Shown piece after piece: positions 1 to 5,977 of a stretch of 6,867 bases of DNA. Position 1 is the stretch's first letter, and every line of letters starts with the position of its first letter. Origin of the DNA: an uncultured Prevotella sp. (GTDB lineage: Bacteria; Bacteroidota; Bacteroidia; Bacteroidales; Bacteroidaceae); NCBI GenBank assembly GCA_934230115.1, contig CAKQEI010000090.1, positions 1 to 6,867 of the forward strand. Reading direction: 5' to 3'. The position numbers were made by a program, and so were the translations under genes. The notes under the pieces are model-generated. The model searched no databases. It saw only the letters and a list, made by a program, of their open reading frames with translations, and was not told the origin of the DNA.

Positions 1-32
1 TTGCAAAACTCGGTATCACGCAAAGCTACTAA
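1..32 (+). CDS. C-terminal tail of an upstream gene (partial)
   Basis: The window opens inside a possible coding frame (third frame) that gives AKLGITQSY and then a TAA stop at 30-32. The next start codon follows three bases later, the same tight packing as the rest of the operon, which is the main reason to read this as the end of a real gene. Only about nine residues are visible, too few to name a family. The other two frames stay open beyond this point, so the assignment rests on spacing alone. Confidence 0.4.
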   Translation, partial: AKLGITQSY

Positions 33-35
33 GCC

Positions 36-173
36 ATGCCCAACCAGTTCTGCAAATCCTGCAAGCAGTCCTACAACGCCATCAACGGATGTTACTGCAC
101 CCTGCTCAACCGCTACGTTGAGCACACAAAAGAGCCTCCATGTTCAAACCCTATAAAATCAGACAAGAAATGA
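36..173 (+). CDS. Small cysteine-rich, probably zinc-binding protein
   Basis: This is a 45-residue protein (MPNQFCKSCKQSYN...). It has a CxxC pair at C6/C9, a CxC pair at C19/C21 just after an Asn-Gly turn, and a fifth cysteine at C36 in a Glu-Pro-Pro-Cys motif. The spacing suggests a small zinc ribbon or knuckle with a lysine-rich tail (KSDKK). It starts 3 bp after the preceding stop. Its own TGA (171-173) overlaps the next ATG (170-172) as ATGA, a usual sign of translational coupling. Small CxxC proteins of this shape are common accessory genes in Bacteroidales mobile elements. No function can be given; binding nucleic acid or a protein partner is only a guess. Confidence 0.6.
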   Translation: MPNQFCKSCKQSYNAINGCYCTLLNRYVEHTKEPPCSNPIKSDKK

Positions 174-424
174 AAAAAGCAATCTCAATTTTCCGCATCG
201 CCATTCTCGCCCTCATGGGCAGTGTTGGCGTACTCTTCCTCCTTGGTGAGGAACAGGACGAAACTGTACTCTCGTTTTTCCTGCATTTCCTCTTCGACAA
301 GGTGTTTGGCCTTGCCATGCTTGCCGCAATGTGTGTGCTCTTTTGGCGTTGGTGCAAGACCGACAACTGGCTCAAAGCCATTAATGAATGGTGCGAAGAG
401 ATAGACGCACAAGCCGTAGATTAA
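170..424 (+). CDS. Small two-helix membrane protein
   Basis: This is an 84-residue protein beginning MKKAISIF. Residues about 7-26 form one hydrophobic segment and about 34-59 hold a second. They are separated by an acidic loop (GEEQDET, 26-32), and the protein ends in a soluble acidic tail rich in Trp and Cys (W59, W61, W67, W74 region). The N-terminal KK and first helix could also look like a signal anchor. I chose the ATG at 170 because it forms an ATGA overlap with the preceding stop; an in-frame ATG at 140 would add ten residues but overlap that gene by 34 bp. It is a hypothetical inner-membrane protein. Phages often carry such genes near their early region, but nothing here identifies it as a holin, superinfection-exclusion protein or other named type. 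Confidence 0.65.
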   Translation: MKKAISIFRIAILALMGSVGVLFLLGEEQDETVLSFFLHFLFDKVFGLAMLAAMCVLFWRWCKTDNWLKAINEWCEEIDAQAVD

Positions 425-430
425 AGGATA

Positions 431-703
431 ATGGACTACCTCAACTTCTCTGACATGTGCGTCAAGTATTCTACGTTCCTCGATGATGTGGCCGCAAGGG
501 TCGTGCATCTGCTCAAGCAGGATGCCAACGACCCAGAGTTCATCAGCCAGAACAAAGCATTTGAAATGTTCGGGCGCGGAAATGTGGAGCGTTGGCGCAA
601 GCAGGGAAAGGTAACAGCCTACAAGCGTCCGGGCAAGGTCGAATACCGAACAGCCGACCTGCGGCTCTTGCAGCGGATACAGCAAGATTATCTTGGCAAG
701 TAG
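431..703 (+). CDS. Helix-turn-helix DNA-binding protein (MerR/excisionase-like)
   Basis: This 90-residue protein has an N-terminal helical segment (1-32) and a compact DNA-binding region at about 36-80. The segment FISQNKAFEMFGRGNVERWR fits the pattern 'helper helix, then recognition helix ending in W-R-K-x-G-K' seen in MerR-like and excisionase-like winged-helix domains. It is followed by a basic wing (KRPGKVEYRTADL, 65-77) that lines up with the 'kr-pG-k-ieyrtseL' wing of those families. It starts 6 bp after the membrane-protein gene, with AAAGGA close upstream. It could be a regulator of this operon or an accessory DNA-architecture protein such as an excisionase. The domain assignment is by pattern only, and the exact role is unknown. 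Confidence 0.65.
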   Translation: MDYLNFSDMCVKYSTFLDDVAARVVHLLKQDANDPEFISQNKAFEMFGRGNVERWRKQGKVTAYKRPGKVEYRTADLRLLQRIQQDYLGK

Positions 704-704
704 C

Positions 705-813
705 CTCAACTGCCGCAGATAGAATGCGCTAATCGGATAGGCGCAACCCACGGAGGGCAATCAACTCTGCTCTGGTCATTAGGTAGGTTCAACTCCTCCC
801 TGCGGCTCAACTG
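705..813 (+). repeat. Structured element with inverted and flanking direct repeats (MITE-like or tRNA-like)
   Basis: The 8-mer CTCAACTG occurs at 705-712 and again at 806-813. The bases immediately inside are a perfect 6-bp inverted repeat, CCGCAG (713-718) and CTGCGG (800-805), and 9 of the first 12 bases match between the ends. This is the layout of a 93-bp miniature inserted element with an 8-bp target duplication. The same segment also folds like a tRNA: an acceptor-like stem (712-718 with 800-806), a D-arm-like hairpin (726-730 with 740-744, loop AATCGGATA), and a T-arm-like hairpin (783-787 with 795-799, one mismatch, loop TTCAACT). An anticodon-like hairpin (753-757 with 765-769) is weak and lacks U33, and the linkers are too long, so I do not call a working tRNA. 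Removing the element would leave a simple 44-base AT-rich leader before recT. Confidence 0.45.
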
Positions 814-848
814 AATAAAATTTTAATCACATTTAATTTCATACAACT
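814..848 (+). promoter_or_regulatory. AT-rich leader immediately before recT
   Basis: This 35-base stretch is almost entirely A/T (AATAAAATTTTAATCAC then TTTAATTTCATACAACT) in a window that is otherwise about half GC. It ends at the recT ATG with ACAACT, giving A at positions -3 and -6, the A-rich initiation context used in Bacteroidota instead of Shine-Dalgarno pairing. A promoter could also lie here: TAATTTC partly resembles the Bacteroides -7 box (TAnnTTTG), but I find no convincing TTTG at the expected -33. I am confident of the composition, less of its role in translation, and not of a promoter. Confidence 0.35.
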
Positions 849-1856
849 ATGAGTCAAATAGAAATTACAGTCAAGCTGCTCAACGAATTGCAGCCGACAG
901 AAATCGTCCGCAACGACAACGTGCGCGACAAGTTCATTCAGATTTACGATGCCATGTGGTCGCAGTCCACTGGCGTGTCGGGCGAGGCTGCCTACGAGAA
1001 AGAGGCTCGCAACTTCAACCGTCTGCTCTCCGAGAAAGAGGACGTGCGCAAGAAATGCAGCCACTTCTCCCTCTTCACCTCGTTTCTTGATGTGGCTATC
1101 TCTGGCCTCACCCTCGACCCCGGCACAAAGGCGCAAGCCTACCTCCTCGCACGCTCCATCGCTGTTGACTCCTACGTGGACGACCACGGACAGAAGAAGA
1201 ACCGCTACGAGACGCAGTGCGTCCTCACCGTCAGCGGCTATGGCGAGTTGGTGCTTCGCGCTCGTTGCGGTCAGATACGCCATGCCGACAACCCTGTCAT
1301 CGTCTATGAGGAGGACAGCTTTGAGTTTGGCGAGCGCAACGGTCAGAAGTTCGTCAACTACACTTGCCGCCTCCCTCACCAGTCTGGGCGCATCGTGGCT
1401 TGTTTCATGAAGATTACCCGTGCTGATGGTTCTGCCGACTATGCCGTCATGCTGCCCGAAGATTGGGCGCGGCTCTCCAACTACTCCGCTCGTCAGAACT
1501 CCAAGTTCAACTATCAGACCAAGCAGTGGGAGAACGGCAAGCCCAACGCCCTCTACACCGCACAGGGCGGACAGATAGACCCCGGCTTTCTCGTTGCCAA
1601 GTGTATCAAGCACGCTTTCAAGACTTATCCCAAGGCGCGTATCGGCCATGCCACACAGTTGGAGTCACAGCAGGTTGACGAGACAGAAATCTCTGACGAC
1701 ATCTACGGCATCACCGACAATGGCGAACAGGTAGATACTGCCACAGGCGAGATTATTACCGACCGTCAGCCCGAACAATCCTTTGCTCCTGCCGACAACA
1801 CAGCGGCTGGCGTAACCGTTGATCCTGCGGCAAATGATGATGACGACACTTTCTAA
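849..1856 (+). CDS. recT: RecT-family single-strand DNA annealing recombinase
   Basis: RecT proteins bind single-stranded DNA left by a partner exonuclease and anneal it to a complementary strand, without ATP. The 335-residue product has the family layout: a helical N-terminus (1-70); a conserved core from SHFSLFTSFLDVAISGLTLD (71-90), the signature 'aa.lgL.ldp' segment, through the strand region LTVSGYGELVLRARCG (126-141); a helper segment around YAVMLPEDWARLSNYSA (198-214); and the helix KCIKHAFKTYPKA (251-263), which matches the 'K.a.k.l.k..Pka' block before the C-terminus. Residues about 270-335 are a low-complexity linker ending NDDDDTF, which resembles the acidic tip of bacterial SSB. 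It begins after the only long gap of the window and shares its start context ACAACTATGAGT with the next gene. The RecE-like nuclease encoded downstream is the likely partner. Confidence 0.9.
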   Translation: MSQIEITVKLLNELQPTEIVRNDNVRDKFIQIYDAMWSQSTGVSGEAAYEKEARNFNRLLSEKEDVRKKCSHFSLFTSFLDVAISGLTLDPGTKAQAYLLARSIAVDSYVDDHGQKKNRYETQCVLTVSGYGELVLRARCGQIRHADNPVIVYEEDSFEFGERNGQKFVNYTCRLPHQSGRIVACFMKITRADGSADYAVMLPEDWARLSNYSARQNSKFNYQTKQWENGKPNALYTAQGGQIDPGFLVAKCIKHAFKTYPKARIGHATQLESQQVDETEISDDIYGITDNGEQVDTATGEIITDRQPEQSFAPADNTAAGVTVDPAANDDDDTF

Positions 1857-1875
1857 TCCCTAACAACCGACAACT

Positions 1876-3102
1876 ATGAGTGAACAAGCAACAAATACCG
1901 ATTTGACCATCGTGCGCAAGGAGAACGTGCAGATGATAGCGCAGACTGCGCCCGAGGTGTACAAGAACAACACCATTTCTTGCAAGAAGTGTACCGACTT
2001 CGGCAAGCGGCTCCTCGTCCAAATCAAGGAGCACGGCATGACTGACGAACTCGATATGCAGTGCGCCACCTACATCAACAAGGCTCGCAACACGGTGAAG
2101 AAGATGAACACCAGCCGTTCTGCCATCACTAAAATCTTTGACCAGATACGCTCGGAGTTCACAGGCATGGAGAATGCCATCGACCCCACCAAGACAAACT
2201 CTGTTCCCTACCAGATACAACAGGCTCGCAATGCCTACGCTGCACAGAAACGTGCCGAGGAGGAGCGCAAGCGCAGGGAGGAGATGCTGCGCCAACAGCG
2301 TGAGCAAGCCCTCGCTCGCTACAAGGCTGACGTGGAGGACGACTACAAGCGGTCATTTAACACCCACACCACCAATGCCATCAACTCCCTTACCGAACTT
2401 AACGCTGCCATCACGCTCGACAACTACGAGGCGCAGTGCAAGGCTATCAAGCAGTTTCCTGTCAAGCTGCCCGATGATTGGGCTGCAAAGACTCCATCCA
2501 ATGTCCGCATTCCTGCCGAACTTGCCGACATGCAGGACAAACTCCGTGAGGTGCGCACATCTATCGCCCTCAAACTCATGGAGCAGTTTGCCAAGCAGTA
2601 CGAGTTTGAGGTGGGCGACTACCGCGACAACATTCTCGACACACTGCCGTCCAAGAAAACCGAATTGGAGCGTATGCAGAAAGCCAATGAGGAAGAAAAG
2701 GCTCGCATGGCTGCTGAACTGAAAGCGCGTGAGGAGGCCGAGGCAAAACGCATTGAGGCTGAACGCAAGCGCAAGGAGGAGGAAGAGACGGCAAAGAAGA
2801 AGATGCAGCAGGAAGCGGCCGAAGTGGGCAACCTCTTTGGACAACAGGCCATCGTTACCCCTGCCGGGTATCAGCCCAAGACTTCCGTCAAGAAACGTCT
2901 TGTGTTCCACGATGCGCAGGGTGTCCTCGCTGCCTTGTCTCTTTGGTGGTCAAAGGAGGGACAATACCAGTCTGTCGAAGACCTTTCAAAGGTGTTCAAG
3001 AAACAGATTACCTACTGCGAGAAACTCGCAAACGACAAAGACCACCCCGAATTTATCAGTTCAACATCTGTCTCTTACGAGGACGAAGTTAAAGCAAAGT
3101 AA
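1876..3102 (+). CDS. DUF1351-like coiled-coil protein that accompanies RecT
   Basis: This 408-residue protein has an N-terminal helical domain (1-120, including INKARNTVKKMNTSRSAIT at 67-85), a charged coiled coil at about 122-160 (KRAEEERKRREEMLRQQREQ), and a helical middle (160-260). A second, longer Glu/Lys/Arg-rich coiled coil follows at about 262-315, then a small C-terminal domain (335-400) with RLVFHDAQGVLAALSLWW and a conserved-looking end, SVSYEDEVKAK. It has no membrane segment and no enzyme motif. Position, length and layout match the DUF1351-like proteins that sit next to recT in many phage recombination cassettes and have no settled function. It starts 19 bp after recT with an identical 12-base start context, so the two are probably co-expressed. 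It may scaffold or clamp the recombination machinery; that is inference. Coding confidence is high and family assignment moderate. Confidence 0.75.
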   Translation: MSEQATNTDLTIVRKENVQMIAQTAPEVYKNNTISCKKCTDFGKRLLVQIKEHGMTDELDMQCATYINKARNTVKKMNTSRSAITKIFDQIRSEFTGMENAIDPTKTNSVPYQIQQARNAYAAQKRAEEERKRREEMLRQQREQALARYKADVEDDYKRSFNTHTTNAINSLTELNAAITLDNYEAQCKAIKQFPVKLPDDWAAKTPSNVRIPAELADMQDKLREVRTSIALKLMEQFAKQYEFEVGDYRDNILDTLPSKKTELERMQKANEEEKARMAAELKAREEAEAKRIEAERKRKEEEETAKKKMQQEAAEVGNLFGQQAIVTPAGYQPKTSVKKRLVFHDAQGVLAALSLWWSKEGQYQSVEDLSKVFKKQITYCEKLANDKDHPEFISSTSVSYEDEVKAK

Positions 3103-3108
3103 ACGATT

Positions 3109-3420
3109 ATGTACGAAAGTGGATATTACCCGGCTGGCGCGGAGTACGACCCTCGCGCCCCATGGAATGAGCGTGAGCCTACAATGATTGAGTGTGCGGC
3201 TTGTGGCGGCAAAGGCTATCACTGGCACGCCTACGACTTTGAGGCCGACCGCGAAACGGAATGTACCGAGGAAACGTGGGAGTTGCTCCCCGAAACGGAA
3301 GAGGAGGCCATTGCCAAGCGCATGCACTTCATCAATGGCGAAAAGGAGACCTGCGAGGTGTGCGATGGTGAGGGCGAAGTGGAATATGAACCCGATTACG
3401 ATGATTATGACGAAGATTAA
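3109..3420 (+). CDS. Acidic protein with two DnaJ-type CxxCxGxG zinc motifs
   Basis: This 103-residue protein carries two CxxCxGxG motifs, CAACGGKG (29-36) and CEVCDGEG (82-89). These are the repeat unit of the DnaJ/Hsp40 cysteine-rich zinc domain, where two such repeats share one zinc. There is no J domain. The stretch between them (37-81) and the tail (YEPDYDDYDED, 93-103) are strongly acidic: I count 32 Asp/Glu against 7 Lys/Arg. It begins 6 bp after the coiled-coil gene, and its last 14 bases overlap the start of the nuclease gene. The zinc hairpin is well supported. Binding to an unfolded protein or partner, or DNA mimicry through the acidic surface, would be plausible roles, but none is shown by the sequence. 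Confidence 0.75.
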   Translation: MYESGYYPAGAEYDPRAPWNEREPTMIECAACGGKGYHWHAYDFEADRETECTEETWELLPETEEEAIAKRMHFINGEKETCEVCDGEGEVEYEPDYDDYDED

Positions 3421-4084
3421 GCCTATCATCAACCCGGACGAATACTATCAGCGCAGTGAGGTCAGCAATTCTGACCTTACTGAACTGAAGAACCAGCTCC
3501 ACCCACACATGCAGTATGGCGACCGTGAGGCGGCATTCCGCTTTGGCTCTATCGTGGATGCCATCATCACCGAACCCTCGCGTGTGGACTTCCTCCACAT
3601 GACGATTGATGGTGAGCAATGCTCCGAGGAGGAGTTTCTCCACGCTCGCGAAATGCAGCGTGCGCTCCGTGCCGAGGCTCGCAGAGACCCATTCCTTGCC
3701 AAGGTGCTGGAGTTGTCCGAGACGCAGTGCTTTATGGTCAACAAGCAGCAGCCTTTCGACAATGGCGGTTTCCATTTCACGCTCGACACGCGCTGCAAGT
3801 GGGACTGGTGGCTACCGTCCTGCCATTTCGGTGGCGACCTAAAGACCACATTCGCCTCCACACAGGCTGAGTTCGACAACGCTGTCGATTTCTTCGATTG
3901 GGACAGGTCGCGTGCCTGGTACATGGACATAGCCCATTCCGACCGCGATTTCATCTATGCCATCAGCAAGAAGAACTGCCGCATCTTCAAGAAGTTCATC
4001 GAGCGTGGCGATGATACCTACCTCCGTGGCTTCGACAAGTACAACGAGCTTGCTTTCCAGTATTGGGCTTTCTCGCTCGCATAA
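3407..4084 (+). CDS. RecE/YqaJ-like PD-(D/E)XK nuclease
   Basis: This 225-residue predicted exonuclease would supply single-stranded DNA to RecT. The motifs follow the order of RecE and related phage nucleases: an N-terminal 'YYQRSEVSNSDLTELKNQL' segment (13-31); AAFRFGSIVDAIITEP (42-57), equivalent to the 'f.fGs..H.lllePe' motif; a catalytic Asp in HFTLDTRCKWD (123-133); GGDLKTT (142-148), the D-x-K centre; RSRAWYMDIA (168-177), equivalent to the Q-x-x-x-Y helix; and FIYAISKK (182-189). The histidine usual in the second motif is Asp here (D51). I chose the ATG at 3407; the ATG at 3401 is equally possible, and a start at 3188 would give an unconserved N-terminus wholly inside the preceding gene. 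It is shorter than full RecE, as phage versions usually are. Confidence 0.82.
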   Translation: MTKIKPIINPDEYYQRSEVSNSDLTELKNQLHPHMQYGDREAAFRFGSIVDAIITEPSRVDFLHMTIDGEQCSEEEFLHAREMQRALRAEARRDPFLAKVLELSETQCFMVNKQQPFDNGGFHFTLDTRCKWDWWLPSCHFGGDLKTTFASTQAEFDNAVDFFDWDRSRAWYMDIAHSDRDFIYAISKKNCRIFKKFIERGDDTYLRGFDKYNELAFQYWAFSLA

Positions 4085-4103
4085 TCAAATAAAGAACAAA
4101 GTT

Positions 4104-4364
4104 ATGACAAAGATACTTTCACAGACCGCACAAATCAGTCTGCTCAAACGCCTCAGACGTATGTGTCCGTTTGCCGTATGGTCGGGACAATACGGCTACA
4201 CCTGTGGCGGCATGAAGAATGGTGTGCGCTCGTCCTCTGGCATGGGGGCGCAGACAAAGGAGGCTCGCCACTGCCATTTGAATTGCATTGACCTGCGCAA
4301 GGCTGCGTTTCGCAATGGCTACGACATCACACTATCAACCCACAAACTCAATGCGTATGGCTGA
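4104..4364 (+). CDS. Small basic Cys/His protein of unknown function
   Basis: This 86-residue protein begins MTKILSQTAQ. A basic helix (LLKRLRRM, 13-20) leads into C21, then C34 in a Gly-rich stretch, then a tight cluster H56-C57-H58 with C61. C21, C34, C57 and C61 could bind one zinc. An AT-rich leader (ATAATCAAATAAAGAACAAA) precedes the chosen ATG, the same style as the leaders of recT and the HU-like gene. The frame is open further upstream, but that part overlaps the nuclease gene and reads as low-complexity serine. The last 8 bases overlap the helicase start. I do not recognise the family. Its place between nuclease and helicase suggests a role in the same DNA pathway. Confidence 0.65.
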   Translation: MTKILSQTAQISLLKRLRRMCPFAVWSGQYGYTCGGMKNGVRSSSGMGAQTKEARHCHLNCIDLRKAAFRNGYDITLSTHKLNAYG

Positions 4365-5820
4365 AACACTCCAACATCACCTCCGTGTCGAACCCTACGA
4401 CTACCAAAAGGAGGGCATTCTTGCCGGGCTGCGCTGGCATCGTTTCCTCATCGGTGACGAGCCGGGGCTTGGCAAGACGCTCCAAAGCATCGGTGTCGTG
4501 GATTGTGCCAACGCTTACCCCTGCTTGGTCATTTGTCCGTCCTCGCTCAAAATCAACTGGCAGCGTGAGTTCGAGAAGTTTACCGACAAGCACGCTCTTG
4601 TGCTCGACAACTCCGTGCTTACCACATGGCCGTACCTCCTCAAAATGGGTATGCAGCAGGTGACCATCGTCAATTACGAGTCCCTGCGCAAGTATTTCGT
4701 GTGGGACATCAAGGGCGGCTCGCGTGGCGGTTTCCGCTTGAAAGATGTTGTGTTTACTCCCGACATCAAGTTGTTCAAGTCTATCATCATTGACGAGAGT
4801 CACCGTGTCAAAGACCCGTCCGCACAGCAGACCATCTTTGCGCGTGGCATTGCCGAGGGAAAGGAATACCGCATCTTGCTGTCTGGTACGCCTGTGGTCA
4901 ATCGCCCTGCCGACCTCATCGCGCAGCTCTCCATCATGGGACGCTTGCCCGAGTTTGGCGGACGATCCAAGTTTCTTGCCGAGTATGGCGGTGGAGAGAT
5001 TACTAAGGAGAGGCGCAACAAGGAGGAGGAAGATGCTCCGCGCAACCTCGAACGGCTCTCTGCCGAACTCTACTCGCGCTGCATGATACGCCGCGAAAAG
5101 GCTAAGGTGCTTACACAGCTGCCCGACAAGACGCGCACCGACCTCATCGTGGATATTTCCAACCGTGACGAGTATATGCTTGCAGAACACGACCTTGCCG
5201 AATACCTGCGCCAGTACACCGAGTGCGACGACCTCGACATTCGCAGGAAGATGCGCATGGAGGCTTTGGTGAAGTTCATGACGCTGCGCTCGCTCTCTGC
5301 CAAAGGCAAGGTGAAACAGGCTATCGACTTCACGCGCACATTCCTCGCCAACGGCAAGCCGCTCATTCTCTTCTGCTCCCTGCATGAGATTGTGGACGAG
5401 ATTAAGAAAGCGTTCCCCAAGGCGGTCTCCGTTACCGGGCGCGACTCCATGATGATGAAACAGGCGGCTGTCGATGCTTTCCAGTCGGGCAAGGCGCAAC
5501 TCATCATCTGTTCCATCAAGGCGGCTGGCGTGGGCCTCACGCTCACGGCATCTTCCAACGTGGCTTTCGTTGAGTTTCCATGGACTTATGCCGACTGCTG
5601 CCAGTGCGAAGACCGTGCCCACCGCATCGGGCAAAAGGACAACGTTACGTGCTACTACCTGCTTGGCCGTTCCACCATCGACAGCACGCTCTACTCCATC
5701 ATCCACAAGAAGAAGTCCATCGCCAACCAGATAATGGCCACCGATGACGACATTCCGCAGGATGAAATGTACTTCGATGAACTTGCAAGTCTGTTCCTCA
5801 ATCCAGTGCAAGATGGCTGA
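4357..5820 (+). CDS. SNF2-family ATP-dependent DNA translocase/helicase
   Basis: This 487-residue protein consists of little more than the two RecA-like lobes of an SNF2 motor. Visible motifs are Q17 (YDYQKEG); Walker A GDEPGLGKT (33-41); motif Ia around VICPSSLKINWQREF (58-72); Walker B with the box DESH (146-149); SGTP (176-179, motif III); the lobe-2 lead-in RCMIRREKAKVLTQLPDK (241-258); GVGLTLTAS (391-399, motif V); and EDRAHRIGQ (418-426, motif VI with the arginine finger). It resembles the short SMARCAL1/HepA-like motors of phages, which translocate on double-stranded DNA or anneal and remodel forks rather than unwind. The start at 4357 makes the ATGGCTGA overlap seen at two other junctions; 4351 is an alternative. 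No accessory domain is present, so DNA targeting may depend on partners in the operon. Confidence 0.93.
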   Translation: MAETLQHHLRVEPYDYQKEGILAGLRWHRFLIGDEPGLGKTLQSIGVVDCANAYPCLVICPSSLKINWQREFEKFTDKHALVLDNSVLTTWPYLLKMGMQQVTIVNYESLRKYFVWDIKGGSRGGFRLKDVVFTPDIKLFKSIIIDESHRVKDPSAQQTIFARGIAEGKEYRILLSGTPVVNRPADLIAQLSIMGRLPEFGGRSKFLAEYGGGEITKERRNKEEEDAPRNLERLSAELYSRCMIRREKAKVLTQLPDKTRTDLIVDISNRDEYMLAEHDLAEYLRQYTECDDLDIRRKMRMEALVKFMTLRSLSAKGKVKQAIDFTRTFLANGKPLILFCSLHEIVDEIKKAFPKAVSVTGRDSMMMKQAAVDAFQSGKAQLIICSIKAAGVGLTLTASSNVAFVEFPWTYADCCQCEDRAHRIGQKDNVTCYYLLGRSTIDSTLYSIIHKKKSIANQIMATDDDIPQDEMYFDELASLFLNPVQDG

Positions 5821-5977
5821 CCTCTGCAAGACCGACCTGCAAAAGGTCATTTCCTACCTCGATGAGGCTGCGAAGATTTACGATGCGTTGCCCATGCAGA
5901 AATGCAAGTGCCGCGCTTACATGATAACTCAATTAACAAACAAATTAAAATCAAAACTCAATCATGACAAAAAATGA
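5813..5977 (+). CDS. Small helical protein with Cys pair and basic tail
   Basis: This 54-residue protein (MADLCKTDLQKVISYLDEAA...) has a first amphipathic helix at about 7-26, then CKC (31-33) at a turn, then a second helix and a lysine-rich tail (NKLKSKLNHDKK, 43-54). It begins inside the helicase stop as ATGGCTGA, and its end overlaps the HU-like gene by 14 bases (ATGACAAAAAATGA). The reading frame extends further upstream (to 5744), but that part lies within the helicase. Position and length suggest a small regulatory or accessory DNA-associated protein. I do not assign a function. Reality of the gene is supported by the conserved overlap style and a sensible helical pattern, but the size leaves some doubt. 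Confidence 0.6.
   Translation: MADLCKTDLQKVISYLDEAAKIYDALPMQKCKCRAYMITQLTNKLKSKLNHDKK

Noticed and set aside
712..807. Functional canonical tRNA gene
   Set aside because: Acceptor, D-like and T-like arms can be drawn, but there is no sound anticodon arm, U33 is missing, and linker lengths are wrong, so no amino acid can be assigned.
807..1649. 280-residue open frame on the - strand opposite recT
   Set aside because: It is the mirror of a well-supported RecT gene; the low-complexity Val/Leu/Ala product is typical of antisense shadows.
2700..2820. DNA repeat in the coiled-coil gene
   Set aside because: The repeated GAGGAG/AAGCGC-like words follow from Glu/Lys/Arg-rich coiled-coil codons and show no fixed nucleotide period.
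3188..3406. N-terminal extension of the nuclease gene
   Set aside because: The extra residues are Arg/Pro/Ser-rich, lie wholly within the acidic zinc-protein gene, and have no counterpart in the nuclease family.
4288..4356. Longer start for the helicase
   Set aside because: It would overlap the preceding gene by 77 bases. The family-like sequence begins after the ATG at 4357, which also fits the repeated ATGGCTRA junction.
5743..5775. SSB-like DDDIP motif near the end of the helicase
   Set aside because: TDDDIPQDE is internal, about 20 residues from the C-terminus. SSB-type tips work only at the very end of a chain, so this is probably coincidence.
4348..5850. 500-residue open frame on the - strand opposite the helicase
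   Set aside because: The + strand carries every SNF2 motif in order. The antisense frame is open because the sense gene avoids TTA, CTA and TCA codons; its product shows no recognisable motif.
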